Part shown: positions 19,597 to 29,875 of the stretch, piece by piece
Position numbering within the stretch: the first letter of the stretch is position 1
Layout: each line of letters starts with the position of its first letter
Assembly: GCA_023853785.1 (NCBI GenBank)
Contig: JAJIRX010000806.1
Coordinates: 1-29,875, forward strand
Origin: Psilocybe azurescens
Lineage: Eukaryota; Basidiomycota; Agaricomycetes; Agaricales; Agrocybaceae
Reading direction: 5' to 3'
Length of the DNA: 29,875 nucleotides
Position numbers and translations under genes: made by a program
Notes under the pieces: generated by a model
What the model was told of the DNA's origin: nothing
The model's database searches: none
Seen by the model: the letters and a program-made list of their open reading frames with translations, nothing else

Positions 19597-19746
19597 GAAA
19601 TTGAACATGTGGAGGATGTTACAGTTGCATAAGGTCAGCCCCAGGTTGGCCCTGGCTATTGGCTGTGACTGACTTAACATTGCTGAGCCAGGGCCAACCT
19701 GGGGCTGACCTTATGCAACTGTAACATCCTCCACATGTTCAATTTC
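19597..19746. repeat. perfect hairpin with 61-bp arms
   Basis: Left arm 19597-19657 and right arm 19686-19746 are exact inverse copies, separated by a 28-base loop. Weaker pairing extends outward to about 19557 and 19793. A transcript would form a nearly perfect long duplex. A diverged relative of the arm core (GGCCAGGGCCAAACTGGGGC) recurs near 19970-19990. Probably a foldback MITE. Confidence 0.85.
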
Positions 19747-19799
19747 TTTTTCTTTTTTCAGTCATGTACTTTCATTCAATCCTGTTAATATTTAATATT

Positions 19800-20391
19800 A
19801 TGGCCTACCGAATAATTGACTGTGGCCAACCTCATGCAATTGCAAAGCCCTCATACACTGCATATACAACTTCAATGCATTTTTCAGCCATTTAATTCCA
19901 CCCATTCATGTTAAAATTGTGTATTACAGCTGTTTGAATTGTAGATTTTGCCTAATCTGTGGCATCAGCTTGGCCAGGGCCAAACTGGGGCTGAGCTGAC
20001 AACATGAGTGGCTGTAGCTGATGTTGGGTGAAATTCATGTGTTCCATAGAATTCTATGGCACTGAGTGACATGTATACATTCTATACATTCTATGGCCTG
20101 AGTCACTTGCTACAATGCAGCTGCCCTATGTGTCACTAAACCTTATTTCAGAGCTTTGCACCTTGTCCTAGAGCTTTACACTATCTATATGTATCTCTAC
20201 CGCACCTTTGGAGAATTTTAAAGATGCCCAGTACAAGCTACACTGCTCCCAGAAACCTGACTTGTACCTCAGATGCCACTTGCATTGTCATTTAGTGTTG
20301 TTATTATTGATCCTCACCATATATACACTGTAGCACACATCGACATATGCATCACATGCATATCTGAAAGGATCATTCCATGGACTGAACA
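19800..20391. other. repeat-rich sequence, no gene seen
   Basis: It contains a diverged piece of the 19597-19746 foldback sequence near 19965-20000 and a small tandem ATTCTATGG / ACATTCTAT array at about 20045-20098. No coding frame or RNA gene. Confidence 0.35.
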
Positions 20392-20800
20392 AAATTCAAA
20401 AATCCATTCATAGAGGCCATGCTCTCTAGCACTTTGGATTATTGTTAAACTCAATTATTATTGATTATTTTCGCTTTTTTGGGCTGTTAATATTTATATT
20501 AATAACCAGTGATTATACTTCAGATATTTTGTTAATTATTGCATCCACTGGAATCCACTGGATTGTGCTAATAAACATATTATTTGTTGTTGTTCAGTGG
20601 ATATTTAAGCCTAAGTCCAATGGATTTGACTGAACTCATAATCCACTGGACTGACACTGGACCGAAAGTTTGGCTGGAATCTGGTGGACTGAAGTCCAGT
20701 CCAGTCCAGTGAACTAGACAATCCATCAGCCAGTTTGGCTGGGCAGAAAGTCCACTGGAGTCCACTGGAGTCCATATGGATTATGTTGGGGAAAGGAAAG
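20392..20800. mobile_element. right-end fragment of the 13883-15268 transposon family
   Basis: Aligns with 14839-15268 throughout: AAAATNCAAAA start, GTTAATTATTGCATC, TTATTTGTTGTTGTTCAGTG, CAGCCAGTTTGGCTGGGCAG, and the terminal complement of CTTTCCTTTCCCCAACA at 20784-20800. The left end and middle are missing. It carries its own GTCCACTGGA arrays. Confidence 0.7.
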
Positions 20801-20859
20801 ACATCAATAAAATACTGAATAACTCTGAACTTGCTGGGTACCAGTGTTGAAGGTCTTTG

Positions 20860-20996
20860 CTTGCCAAGTTGTCACCAAGAATCCTCGGCTCAACAACCCA
20901 GTGATGTTTGGCAATGACTTTAGAGGCTTGACAGTCTCGCTTACCATAGGAGAAGACAACATTTATCTCAATGAAAACAGCACATGAATTGTACAA
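20860..20996 (-). pseudogene. third copy of the YGKLDCQA coding fragment
   Basis: The minus strand reads VVFSYGKRDCQASKVIAKH then LGDNLASKDLQHWYPASSEL, open for about 70 codons. It aligns with 13542-13710 and 16390-16470 around the YGK-DCQA core, and lies directly beside the transposon end at 20800. Confidence 0.4.
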
Positions 20997-21060
20997 AGAA
21001 GGAGCAATTATACGGCTACATATTTAATGTTTGGTAGCGAATGTTAAAAGAGTTCGGAGC

Positions 21061-22128
21061 CTATGCCTCCGTGATCTTGACTTTGCCTGTTCCCTTGTCA
21101 ATAGACACAGTCCACTCAGTGAATGAAGGGAGATCAATGAGATTCTTCTCAAACAAAAGAGGGGATTGTATATCGCCCTTGATCAATTGGGTGGCTATAA
21201 TTTATGCGTCAGATGGGTACTGGTGTGCATGAGGCTGCTTGTATCATACTTTTGAAGTCGCTGACCGCATAGATCTGCAATGTTGGGGTGAGCTGAACAG
21301 ATAGTGTGCCGTTCTCACTAATTGATCATAAAGCGAAGGTGATTAGTTAGAAGACTAACAAAAGAAAAGAAACAAGAAACCGTACGCTATATTGTTCCAT
21401 ACGAGCGCAGGCTCTATTTTGGTACCGGTTTCGTTAAAGAATCCCTAGAATATATGACTATGTTAGCCAGGACGAGAGAGATCAATGGACAACAATGAAT
21501 CGTACGATTCCTATGTTCGCCGTGTTCTTGGTTCCATTCAGGGCTTGTATGACATCAGGTATACCAGGAACAGCAGGGTAAGGCATTGTCCTTTCCCATT
21601 CGAATTAGTCTGGAGTGTGACTTTTGTCCAGTCTTTCGAGAGGATTAACGGTGAGCCATATATTAGGATATACCTAGAGCGAGTGAGCGCTTACCTGGCA
21701 GCTTTGCGCGTTGGAGGCAGCGACACTGTTGCCGGCCTTGATCTGAGGGACAAAAATCCGGTGTCGGCAGTGTACTCAACATCGGCTGAGCTAATACCAC
21801 AGGCGCTGAAAGATAAAACCTCTGCCGGGATATTATGAAATGAGACGAGTTGTGAATATAAACATTGCGAACACTCACTCCAGACAACAGGGAACAAGTC
21901 GACATATAATTTGCCGACTTTTGGAGGTTCGAACGTAAGTAAAAGGTCGATCTCCTGACCGAGGTTACTGGCGTTGAACTTAAGGGTCCTAGAGTTGCCA
22001 GAGTCGGCAGCACCAACAAATTTATTAATGTCAAGTGAGCTGGTGGGTGCACACAGTACGTATTAGCGAATGTCATGGTGATTATCATGTAAATTTACAC
22101 ACATTTCGCTCAGCGAGGCTTTATCCAT
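21061..22128 (-). pseudogene. paralogous family gene, copy 4 (degraded)
   Basis: Minus strand, ATG at 22126-22128, TAG at 21061-21063, same seven-exon layout as copy 3. Exon 1 is short (MDKASLSE then splice). Exon 2 is intact (LTFEPPKVGKLYVDLFPVVW). Exon 3 carries the shared GGATTTTTGTCCC break. Exon 4 has lost one G relative to copy 3 (AAAAGTC for AAAAGGTC) and at least one further base a little downstream, so it cannot be read through. The intron 6 acceptor is intact. Homology ends just past the stop (about 21035), so this unit was cut immediately 3' of the gene. Confidence 0.7.
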
Positions 22129-22193
22129 GCCGATTGATTTGGATATGACAATGCGCAATTGAGATGGTGATAGTGGCTCAGATATTTTGATCA

Positions 22194-22200
22194 TTTTATA
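22194..22200 (-). promoter_or_regulatory. TATA box of copy 4
   Basis: TATAAAA on the minus strand, 66 bases upstream of the copy 4 ATG, kept although the coding sequence is broken. Confidence 0.65.
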
Positions 22201-22240
22201 GAAGGGCGGCGTCGCCGGTAGCAATTACAATCTCCGTGTG

Positions 22241-23230
22241 TGTTCTAGAACTCAAGGGTGGAGATTGATGTAAAGTTCAGTCCTTTCTGTCATTTCAGAC
22301 GTGCTCCAAAGATCCAATTGAAAACGGTTCGGGGAATATCTTCCATTTCATGTCCCACACATCTGGAACAAGACGCCTGACACAAACAAATCACATTGTG
22401 ATGTACATGCGTTAGTGGCAGAAGCTTATTCATTATCAGCATTAAGGGTGGGCTTTGCCTTGTGACAGAGTCCCTTTCTAAGCTCGGAATACCAATCCAC
22501 CGGGGACTTATTTACATCTTGTTAGGCTCGGAGAGTCAAACGCCTGAGGCAAACACAGTTCCATACCTGGCAGTCGTGCCTTCAGGCACAGAACTGTAAT
22601 ACCACCACATGATGATAAGTATTAATTATCATGTCTTCGACCATGGCTATTTAAGGTGCCGTGGACTCCCACAACAAACCAAAATTCAATTTTGGATGTC
22701 ATTCATCACGTGCTTGAAAGAAGTAACTGCCAGCTTGATTGATCGCCATATTGCAATCTTTGGAAAGCTACACCATGACCGACTGTATGGAACATGGGTG
22801 TATCTACACTACGTTGAAAAAGAATGACTGTCGCATTCACCGCCATTTGCCTTGCGATACCTGTGTGAATTTTGTAATATATAGATCAGGTTCGAATTCA
22901 TTCTGTATGTCATGGGAATGACTCTCGTCAAAGTGCGTTGGGTATTTTTGCCTGAAGGCACGACTGCCAGATATGGGACTATGTTTGCCTCAGGCGTTTG
23001 ACTCTCCGAGCCTAACAAGATGTAAATAAGTCCCCGGTAGATTTGTATTCCAAGCTTAGAAAGGGACTCTGTCATAAGGCAAGGGGCGCTCTTAATGCTA
23101 AAAATACATGTAGCTTCTGCCAATAAAAAGATATTCCCCTGAACCGTTTTCAATTGGATCTTTGGAGCACGTCTGAAATGACAGAAAGGACTGAACTTTA
23201 CATCAGTCTCAACCCTTGAGTTCTAGAACA
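22241..23230. repeat. inverted duplication upstream of copy 4
   Basis: Arms 22241-22588 (348 bp) and 22949-23230 (282 bp) are inverse copies. The right arm lacks about 66 bp present in the left (around 22350-22415). The 360-bp spacer is homologous to the unit 1 upstream block (about 5935-6300). The inner edge of the left arm is a small perfect palindrome GTGCCTTCAGGCAC (22577-22590). Confidence 0.85.
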
Positions 23231-24366
23231 TATGGGACATGTACTATTGAAACTCAAATTATGGGACATTTAAGCCAGCTGATCTTCACTGACGATGATT
23301 CCATAAAGAATCTTTGATATTGTGACCTGTAAGTACATTATAAGGAAATGGAAGATAAGGAAGATATATTAGTGGACCTACTCATAAAATCTATTTAAGA
23401 CAAAACACTGCCTAACTATGTCGTCGCAACTCAGCCCCACCAGATGTTCTGAAGTCGTGAGAGCTGGTTTATATAGTTGGTTATCACGAAGAAATACATG
23501 GCATGAACTCTGATAGCCTCATGCACCACTTCAGGTGCTCGGGTTGTAAGTCTTCAGCTCAATTTCAAACATAATTTCAACCGGCCTGACACGAAGGCTC
23601 CAACGTGTTGATATATATCCCCGTCAACTTATCTCAATCCTGGAAGGTGATTTTGGTAGAGTTGTGCTCTACGTATATTTTACAATCGGAGGGTCTGAGT
23701 ACGTGTTGAAGTAGTACCATGCCTTTTTGGTTTGAAGGCCCGTTAAGCAAACGATAGAAGAAAGATGAAGTATAGAAAGACGAACTGGATAAAATGTCAC
23801 TCCGAATAGCTTATGAAGGAAGGAGCGAGGTATCAATGAATTATTTATCGAAATCCCGTTGTTGAAGTGACAAAATCGGTCATACATTGCAAACACGAAC
23901 GTCCCAACAGTACAGTATAGGCTCCTAAGGTTTCCTTTAGTACTGAGGCCATAGTCTACATGAATGAGGGGAATAACGGCAGGTGTGTTGCAACTCGGAA
24001 GTTAACTGGGTCGTATCAGAGAGAAGAGTGTTTCATTGTTATTAAGGAAAAATTTACAATTTATTATTGCTAAATATAAGACTGGCATGTCGACGTAAAT
24101 GGCCCCTTTAAATTAATCTTTCTACTTTATCAGGACTTTCCGAGTAGATTCACAGTTATCTTGTACTCATGCACTTCATTGTGCCGAATACTCACAAAGT
24201 ACATCCCCTCGTCTCCCATTGTTCAGAGTGTACATTTACACCATCATGCATTGCGTTCCTTTGGGTAGTTATGGCGTGTATCACAATCGGCGTAGTGCCC
24301 TCCTTGAGTCCATGGTTGACCTGTACTCATGTATATGTTAATACATACAAAGGAACTTAGAACACA
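23231..24366. other. single-copy intergenic sequence, no gene seen
   Basis: No convincing gene. Small frames (23669-23896 minus, 24169-24360 plus) lack motifs and splice support. Composition is intermediate between the gene blocks and the AT-rich regions. Confidence 0.35.
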
Positions 24367-25694
24367 ATGCCCAGGGCCGGTGTAAGAGTTCGAAGCCTAA
24401 GCGTATCATCTCGACAGCGGCTATGGCGGAACGGAGTCCGTGCGCACCCCACGTGGCATTCGCAACATGACATCATCGTGGCTTCTCAACCCGCCGATCT
24501 TCCAAAAAGCAACTCAACTCCTTCAACTATTAACCTGGCTCGCCTTCCTTCGAAGACGCTCCAGATGTGTCCGCTGGCACTATAAGACCATCCGTGGAAT
24601 TTACAGCAGACCAGCAGATTAGTACCCAGATGCGACGACCATGACCACCACCACACAGACTCATCTTCGCCTCCTAACACGGGCATATACGCCATTGTCA
24701 CTATCCAGCCCACTCGTCATTGAAAGGCTCCGCGATGATGTATCGCCCACGATGGACGCCCTGCGCAGCGCCACTCTTCCATTCACACTTGTCCCCGAGT
24801 GCTTGGTCTGCCCCTGCAAAACACTGCATTTCTTCCTCTCCCCGCCGACAACATCCCCGGCCTTCATCCTATAAGCGACGTTCGTGCAAAGTTGGAATGT
24901 TGCTCAAGCTGGTGTCGTAGCACAATGTGATGGATATGACATCGCAGGGGCTTCTGATTGAGCTGTGTGATAACGCAAGTAAGGGGAGGGATTCAGCGAG
25001 GAGGAGGTGAGAGAGGGGAATACGGATAGGGAGCAAAATATTGCATAGTTGAATTCGGATGGGGCGGAGGAGTACACACCTATTCCGGAGCTCGTTCATG
25101 CACCTTCTCCATCTACTCATCTTACCCTCCCTTCCTATTCCTTCACCTAATTGCACATGGCCGTACTATTGTTCTCCGCGTCAGGGTTTGCCGCAATCAA
25201 AGACCTCGCTGTGGTCACCATACCTTCCAGAACGACGTGCATCTGTCAGCGTATCACGAGCGCCCGGCTCCCCGGCTTTCCCCACCAGCTGGCTCGACCG
25301 GCTCACAGTGCAGTCAACAAAACAAAATCACCAGCACGAGCACGAGCACAAACACCCCCGCACGCGCGATCGACGCCCGCCGCTTCGTGGGTCATTCAGA
25401 CACATACCGGAGCTCGTCGAAATGACTCTGGTCACCGTAGCTGCCGCGCTTGGTTCGGGACTGACGAGGACCGTTCTATCCGATTCAAATTCCAAACCAC
25501 AGTTAGAGATCGCACACGCGGCAATGGGATTCGCCATGCGTGTTGCAACAATGCAGAACAGGAACATTGTGTCAGTGACGTTCTCGCTGGCGATGTATAG
25601 CTCGTGGGCCACACAGAGATTCTCTCTACGGACTCGACTTCGGGCACTCTCCCTCATCTCTCTCCTCTCCCTCCTCTTCCACTACCACCACTGA
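24367..25694 (+). pseudogene. unidentified second gene, copy B
   Basis: GC-rich plus-strand block, convergent with copy 5. The firm part is about 25059-25694. There, blocks homologous to the 12.4-13.1 kb remnant appear in order: EEYTP-type start near 25067, HMAVLLFSASGFAAIKDLAV near 25154, ARAID/FVG-type block near 25365, then GLTRTVLSDS...MQNRNIVSVTFSLAMY to about 25600. The frame changes between blocks, from introns or lesions. Upstream, 24367-24880 is also GC-rich with short overlapping frames and may be the 5' part, but it has no counterpart in copy A, so that extension is weak. Function unknown. Confidence 0.45.
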
Positions 25695-26651
25695 ACTGGA
25701 AGTTATCGATCGACGATTGTTCCCTTCAGGATAATCCTTTATCTACTCGTTAGCCCGCACATCGAATAGGGAGGCGCCTCTGTGCAGGTGTTTGAGGGAG
25801 GAGGTTTGAGAGGGTTTGAGGGGCGATAAAGAGTGGGCGAGGTGGGTGTGTGAGTATATATATGGTTGTAGACACGTGTAGTTCGACGTCCTGTATCTTC
25901 TCTTATTGCAGGCAACAAAGTAAAAGTCCGTTTTCGGTACACTGTTCGGTCTCGTATGTCCGCCACCAAAAACAAATAGCCTGGCAATTTAAGCGAGTAA
26001 GTGTGTGAAAAATCGTCGGCGTTGTCTTGACAAGTACTTGGAGATAAAGCATTTAGAGAGGGTCGAGATTGGCTGGTTAAAATTGAGCTGAGTCAGGGGC
26101 GGGATGGGGCGAAGGACGAGGAGGTGCAAAGTAAACGAGGAACACGAACAGAAAGAGAGAGAGTATATTTAACGGTGGGAATCACGGTGGCTGATAGAGC
26201 GCTCATACGAGGGCAAGCAATAATTCTGTGCGGTGTCATGTTGATGTCTTATGAAATCAGTGATCGATCTATCGGGACTCTCAAGATCCCGATGGCCATG
26301 CCGTAAAGTGTACAATCTGCTTCGAGGTAGCGGCTGTCAATATATAATTGGAGTGATTGCCGGATCAAGAGAGTTGGAGTGCCCAGGGGGTATATGGAGC
26401 CATGCATATTGAAATATCGGTGAGAAGATCGCGTATATATAGTATAAACTGGTGGAAGTGTGACTGAAGTTTGTAATTAACAGGAATAGATGTCGTTGAA
26501 CTCGGAATGCACGGTATACGCATTTGCAGAGTAGCTTAAAGTCTTAGACTGGTAGAGATGGAATTGAAAATAGAACATGAATTGTGCAAAAAAACAAACA
26601 GATACACTACATTTAACGACTTTAGCAGCGAGTGTCGAGAGAATTCGATGA
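25695..26651. other. 3' flank of copy 5, shared with copy 3 flank
   Basis: Inverse homolog of about 11251-12240. No gene is visible, and small frames (25739-25987, 26124-26306) are not shared with the other flank. Its preservation shows that the segmental duplication covered both genes and the DNA between them. Confidence 0.5.
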
Positions 26652-27780
26652 CTAGGCCTCCGTGATCTTGACTTCGCCTGTTCCCGGGTCAATAGACACA
26701 GTCCACTCGGTGAACGAAGGGAGAGCGATGAGATTCTTCTCAAACAAAACAGGAGATTCGATATCGCCCCTGAGCAATTGGGTGGCCACAATTTATGCGT
26801 CAGATGAGTACTGTGTGCATGAGACTGGTTATATGCTTGTATCACACCTTTGTAGTCGCTGACCGCATAAATCTTCAAGTTAGGAGTGAGTTGAACAGAC
26901 AGCGTGCTTTTGTTACTAGTTAATCATAAAGCGAAAGGTGAGTAGTTGGGAAGTCAAGTCAAGGAAAGAAAAGAAAAGAAAAGACACAGAAAAACGTACG
27001 CTATATTGTTCCATACGAGAGCAGGCTCCATTTTGGTACCGGCATCGTTAAAGAATCCCTGGAAAAACATGTCAGCCAGAATGAGAGAGATCAATGGATC
27101 ATATCGAATCATACAATTCCCATGTTGGCCGGGCGCCCAGTTCCATTCAGTGCTTGCATGACACCAGGAGTACCAGCGACAGCGGGGGTGAAGTATTGTC
27201 CGTTCCCATTCGCATTGTTATTGAGTGTGACCTTTTGCCCAGTCTTCGAGTTGATTGACGGTGAGCCATATATTAGAATATACCACGAGCGAGTGAGCGC
27301 TTACCTGGCAGCTCTGCGCGTTGGAGGCAGCGACACGGTTGCCAGCCTTGATCTGAGGGACAAAAATCCGGTGTCGGCGGTGTACTCAACGTCGGCTAAG
27401 CTAACGCCAGTGGCGCTGAAAGATAAAACCTCTGCCGGGACATCATGAATGAGACGAGCTATGAATATAAACACTTGTGAACACTCACTCCAGACAACAG
27501 GGAACAAGTCGACATATAATTTGCCGACTTTCGGAGGTTCGAACGTGAGCAAAAGGTCGATCTCCTTGCCGAGGTTACTGGAGCTGAATTCAAGGGTCCT
27601 AGAGTTGCCAGCGGCGGCAGCATCAACAAATTTGTTAAGGTCAAGCGAGCTGGTGGGTGTACACAGCACGTGTTAGCGAACGTTATGGAGATTATCATGT
27701 AAATTTACACACATTTCACTAAGCGAGGCTTCGATAGAAGGGGTGTCAGCGACGGCGGTGGGAACGGCGGTAGTACTCAT
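26652..27780 (-). pseudogene. paralogous family gene, copy 5 (lost splice acceptor)
   Basis: Minus strand, ATG at 27778-27780, TAG at 26652-26654. Exon 1 is 27713-27780 (MSTTAVPTAVADTPSIEASL). The layout is the same as copy 3 and all coding exons align without private frameshifts, but exon 3 has the shared GGATTTTTGTCCC break. The intron 6 acceptor, TAG in copies 1, 3 and 4, is TGG here (26786-26788), so exon 7 (EWTVSIDPGTGEVKIT) would not be joined normally. Probably a recent pseudogene, or a gene using another acceptor. Confidence 0.65.
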
Positions 27781-27845
27781 GTCGATTGATTGGGATATGA
27801 AAATGTGCGATTGAGATGGTGACAATGGCTCAGACATTTTGACCA

Positions 27846-27852
27846 TTTTATA
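27846..27852 (-). promoter_or_regulatory. TATA box of copy 5
   Basis: TATAAAA on the minus strand, 66 bases upstream of the copy 5 ATG, in the conserved leader. Confidence 0.7.
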
Positions 27853-28112
27853 GACGGTTAGCACATAGCGGGCAGCAGTTACAAATCCCATGTATAATTT
27901 TAGAACTCAAGATTGAGGCTGATCTAAAGTTGAGTCCCTTCTGTCATTCCAGACGTGCTCCACGGATTCAATTGAAAACGGTCCAGGGAAATAAATTCTA
28001 GTATCTTCCATGTCATGTTCCGCAAATCTAGTACAAAACACCTGATACAAACACGCCACCATTCTCACTGGTGTCATCACACTGTGCATTAGAGATAGCG
28101 AGACTGGTACTG

Positions 28113-29875
28113 CTGACACTTCCACCCCGGAAAAAACATAGGAATTGTCGATATCAATGATCACCGTATCAAAATGCTTGGCATGCACTAGCAATGTCCG
28201 AGCCGAGGCGCCAGAGCTTGTATAATACGCCCACGCTGCTTTTAATAATCATCTCTTCTATGCTCGGAGTAGAAACTCAACGGGGATTTCAAACACCTGA
28301 GGCAAACAAAGTCTCGTACCTGGGACGAGAAAAGAACGTGGCAGTGGCAGTCGTGCTAGCAGGCTCGGAACTGCAATATCCGCACGTGATGATTGTTATT
28401 AATATCACGTTTTCGGCCATGGCCCCCTGGTCTCTCATGCCAAACTAACGTTCAATTATGTCTTTTATCCAAATGCCTGACATAAACCAATTCAAATGAT
28501 CTCATGGATTAAAAACGAAGAACTCCGTCGGCCGTATCGGAATTCTAGGAGAGCTACACCATGACCGGCTCTACAGGATGATATGACAACACTACTTCAA
28601 AATGGAGTGGCCATTGTAATTCTTCCTGCGATACTTGTGTGAATTTCGCGTTTTATTTCATGTTCAAATTCATTCCATGTGTCATGGAATCACGTTGATG
28701 TGCTAAACATCAGATCTCGTTAAGGTAGGAGGAGTATTGGATGCTCATATATGTCCTAAGTGATTTATTTCAATATCGGGATCATATCCTTCAAACCTAA
28801 CAGAAAGTGACCCTTGTTAATTCAGCTGTCTCAGATTGTTCAATCTTCTCAGTACCTTCGTTGACTCAGATCTTTCGCAATTCGAATCGGGGTTTGGTCT
28901 CCCCGTTGGTTACGAACCTTGACTTGACTCATTATACTAAGTAGTATGGACAAGATTCATTAAAGTGGGAGCAGTATTTAAACTTTCGTAAGGTCAGGAA
29001 CAGTCCATGGTCCGTCAGTGGTGTTATATCGAGTTTCAGAAGCCTCTGCAGCAGTCCTGCTCAAGATCTGTCATGCGTTACCTTCCTCAATCTAAGGGAA
29101 TTTTCAAAATACATCATTTTGGGTGATATTCTATTGCAATAATTCCAGTTATTAGTGGAGTCGTCTGGGAGCCGCATCGTGACCTCAAGTGTGCAACATT
29201 AGCACTTCTTCTGAGCGGTATTTGGACAGTGGTTTTGCAATATACGGCTGATAAAACACATCATCAGTCTTTGATACGCTACAGGTCTCACAGAAATTTG
29301 ACGTTCCGTAGATATTTCAAATAAATATGCATAACATACAACATCATTGGAGCATGAAAACTGCACAATTTTGAACACTAAACGTATTATCAAGATGATG
29401 AGATGATCACATTCAAGCAAATATTACGCATTGTCGGCGAACTGATTCGTTCGAAGAGATCAAAGAAATGGCAATGCTTCCATAATCTGCACTTGCCAGC
29501 CCACCGGATCTATGGAAACATTCCACTGAAATTGAACGTTAGTTTGGCATGAGAGACCAGGGGGGCCATGGCCGAAAACGTGATATTAATAACAATCATC
29601 ACGTGCGGATATTGCAGTTCCGAGCCTGCTAGCACGACTGCCACTGCCACGTTCTTTTCTCGTCCCAGGTACGAGACTTTGTTTGCCTCAGGTGTTTGAA
29701 ATCCCCGTTGAGTTTCTACTCCGAGCATAGAAGAGATGATTATTAAAAGCAGCGTGGGCGTATTATACAAGCTCTGGCGCCTCGGCTCGGACATTGCTAG
29801 TGCATGCCAAGCATTTTGATACGGTGATCATTGATGTCGACAATTCCTATGTTTTTTCCGGGGTGGAAGTGTCAG
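28113..29875. repeat. inverted duplication upstream of copy 5, cut by the window edge
   Basis: 28113-28457 and 29530-29875 are inverse copies, nearly identical (one C-run differs: five against six). The right arm runs off the window, so its full length is unknown. It contains the same upstream block as copies 1 and 3, including the CACGTG site at 28383-28388. Confidence 0.9.
28458..29529. other. spacer of the right inverted duplication
   Basis: Diverged homolog of about 6008-7110, with many small indels; the 101-codon frame of that block is broken here. Its right end (29465-29529) is the C-terminal exon of a copy 2-like gene on the minus strand (QWNVSIDPVGW-type). That exon is cut off by the arm boundary at 29530, leaving a remnant of about 18 codons. 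Confidence 0.6.

Overview
The window looks like nuclear DNA of a filamentous basidiomycete fungus. This is inferred from short GT-AG introns of about 50-80 bases, small multi-exon genes with TATA boxes, and long AT-rich stretches of decayed transposons. No gene in it can be named with confidence. The moderately GC-rich gene blocks (about 4.15-13.1, 21.0-23.2 and 24.4-29.9 kb) alternate with AT-rich transposon country (0-4.1 and 13.1-21.0 kb).

The core is a family of paralogous seven-exon genes encoding a soluble protein of about 247 residues that I do not recognise. Five copies are present: copy 1 (minus, 4283-5394), copy 2 (minus, 7093-8197, the most diverged), copy 3 (plus, 10137-11250), copy 4 (minus, 21061-22128) and copy 5 (minus, 26652-27780). 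All five keep the same TATA box and five are spliced at the same places. Copies 1, 3, 4 and 5 share one identical reading-frame break in exon 3. Copies 1, 2, 4 and 5 also carry private lesions; copy 3 does not.

The family has grown by inverted duplication. Copies 1 and 3 sit in nearly identical 2.58-kb inverted arms (4148-6729 and 8801-11385) that differ only by three one-base homopolymer changes, with copy 2 in the 2.07-kb spacer. Smaller inverted duplications lie upstream of copy 4 (22241-22588 / 22949-23230) and upstream of copy 5 (28113-28457 / 29530-window end). The last one predicts a sixth, plus-strand copy just past the right edge.

Downstream of copies 3 and 5, and convergent with them, lie two diverged remnants of a second, unidentified gene (about 12.4-13.1 kb minus; about 25.05-25.7 kb plus). 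Gene plus neighbour therefore moved as one segment.

The AT-rich parts hold a complete solo LTR with target-site duplication (2778-3109), a 254-bp MITE (3247-3500), a Tc1-type foldback MITE (15614-16276), a 61-bp-arm perfect hairpin (19597-19746), two tRNA-derived SINE-like relics, and a set of transposon ends that share one terminal sequence (CTTTACC-N-TCCCCCAC type) but carry different repeated subterminal words. Broken, once-spliced element-encoded genes are visible at about 1290-1707 and 16690-17152.
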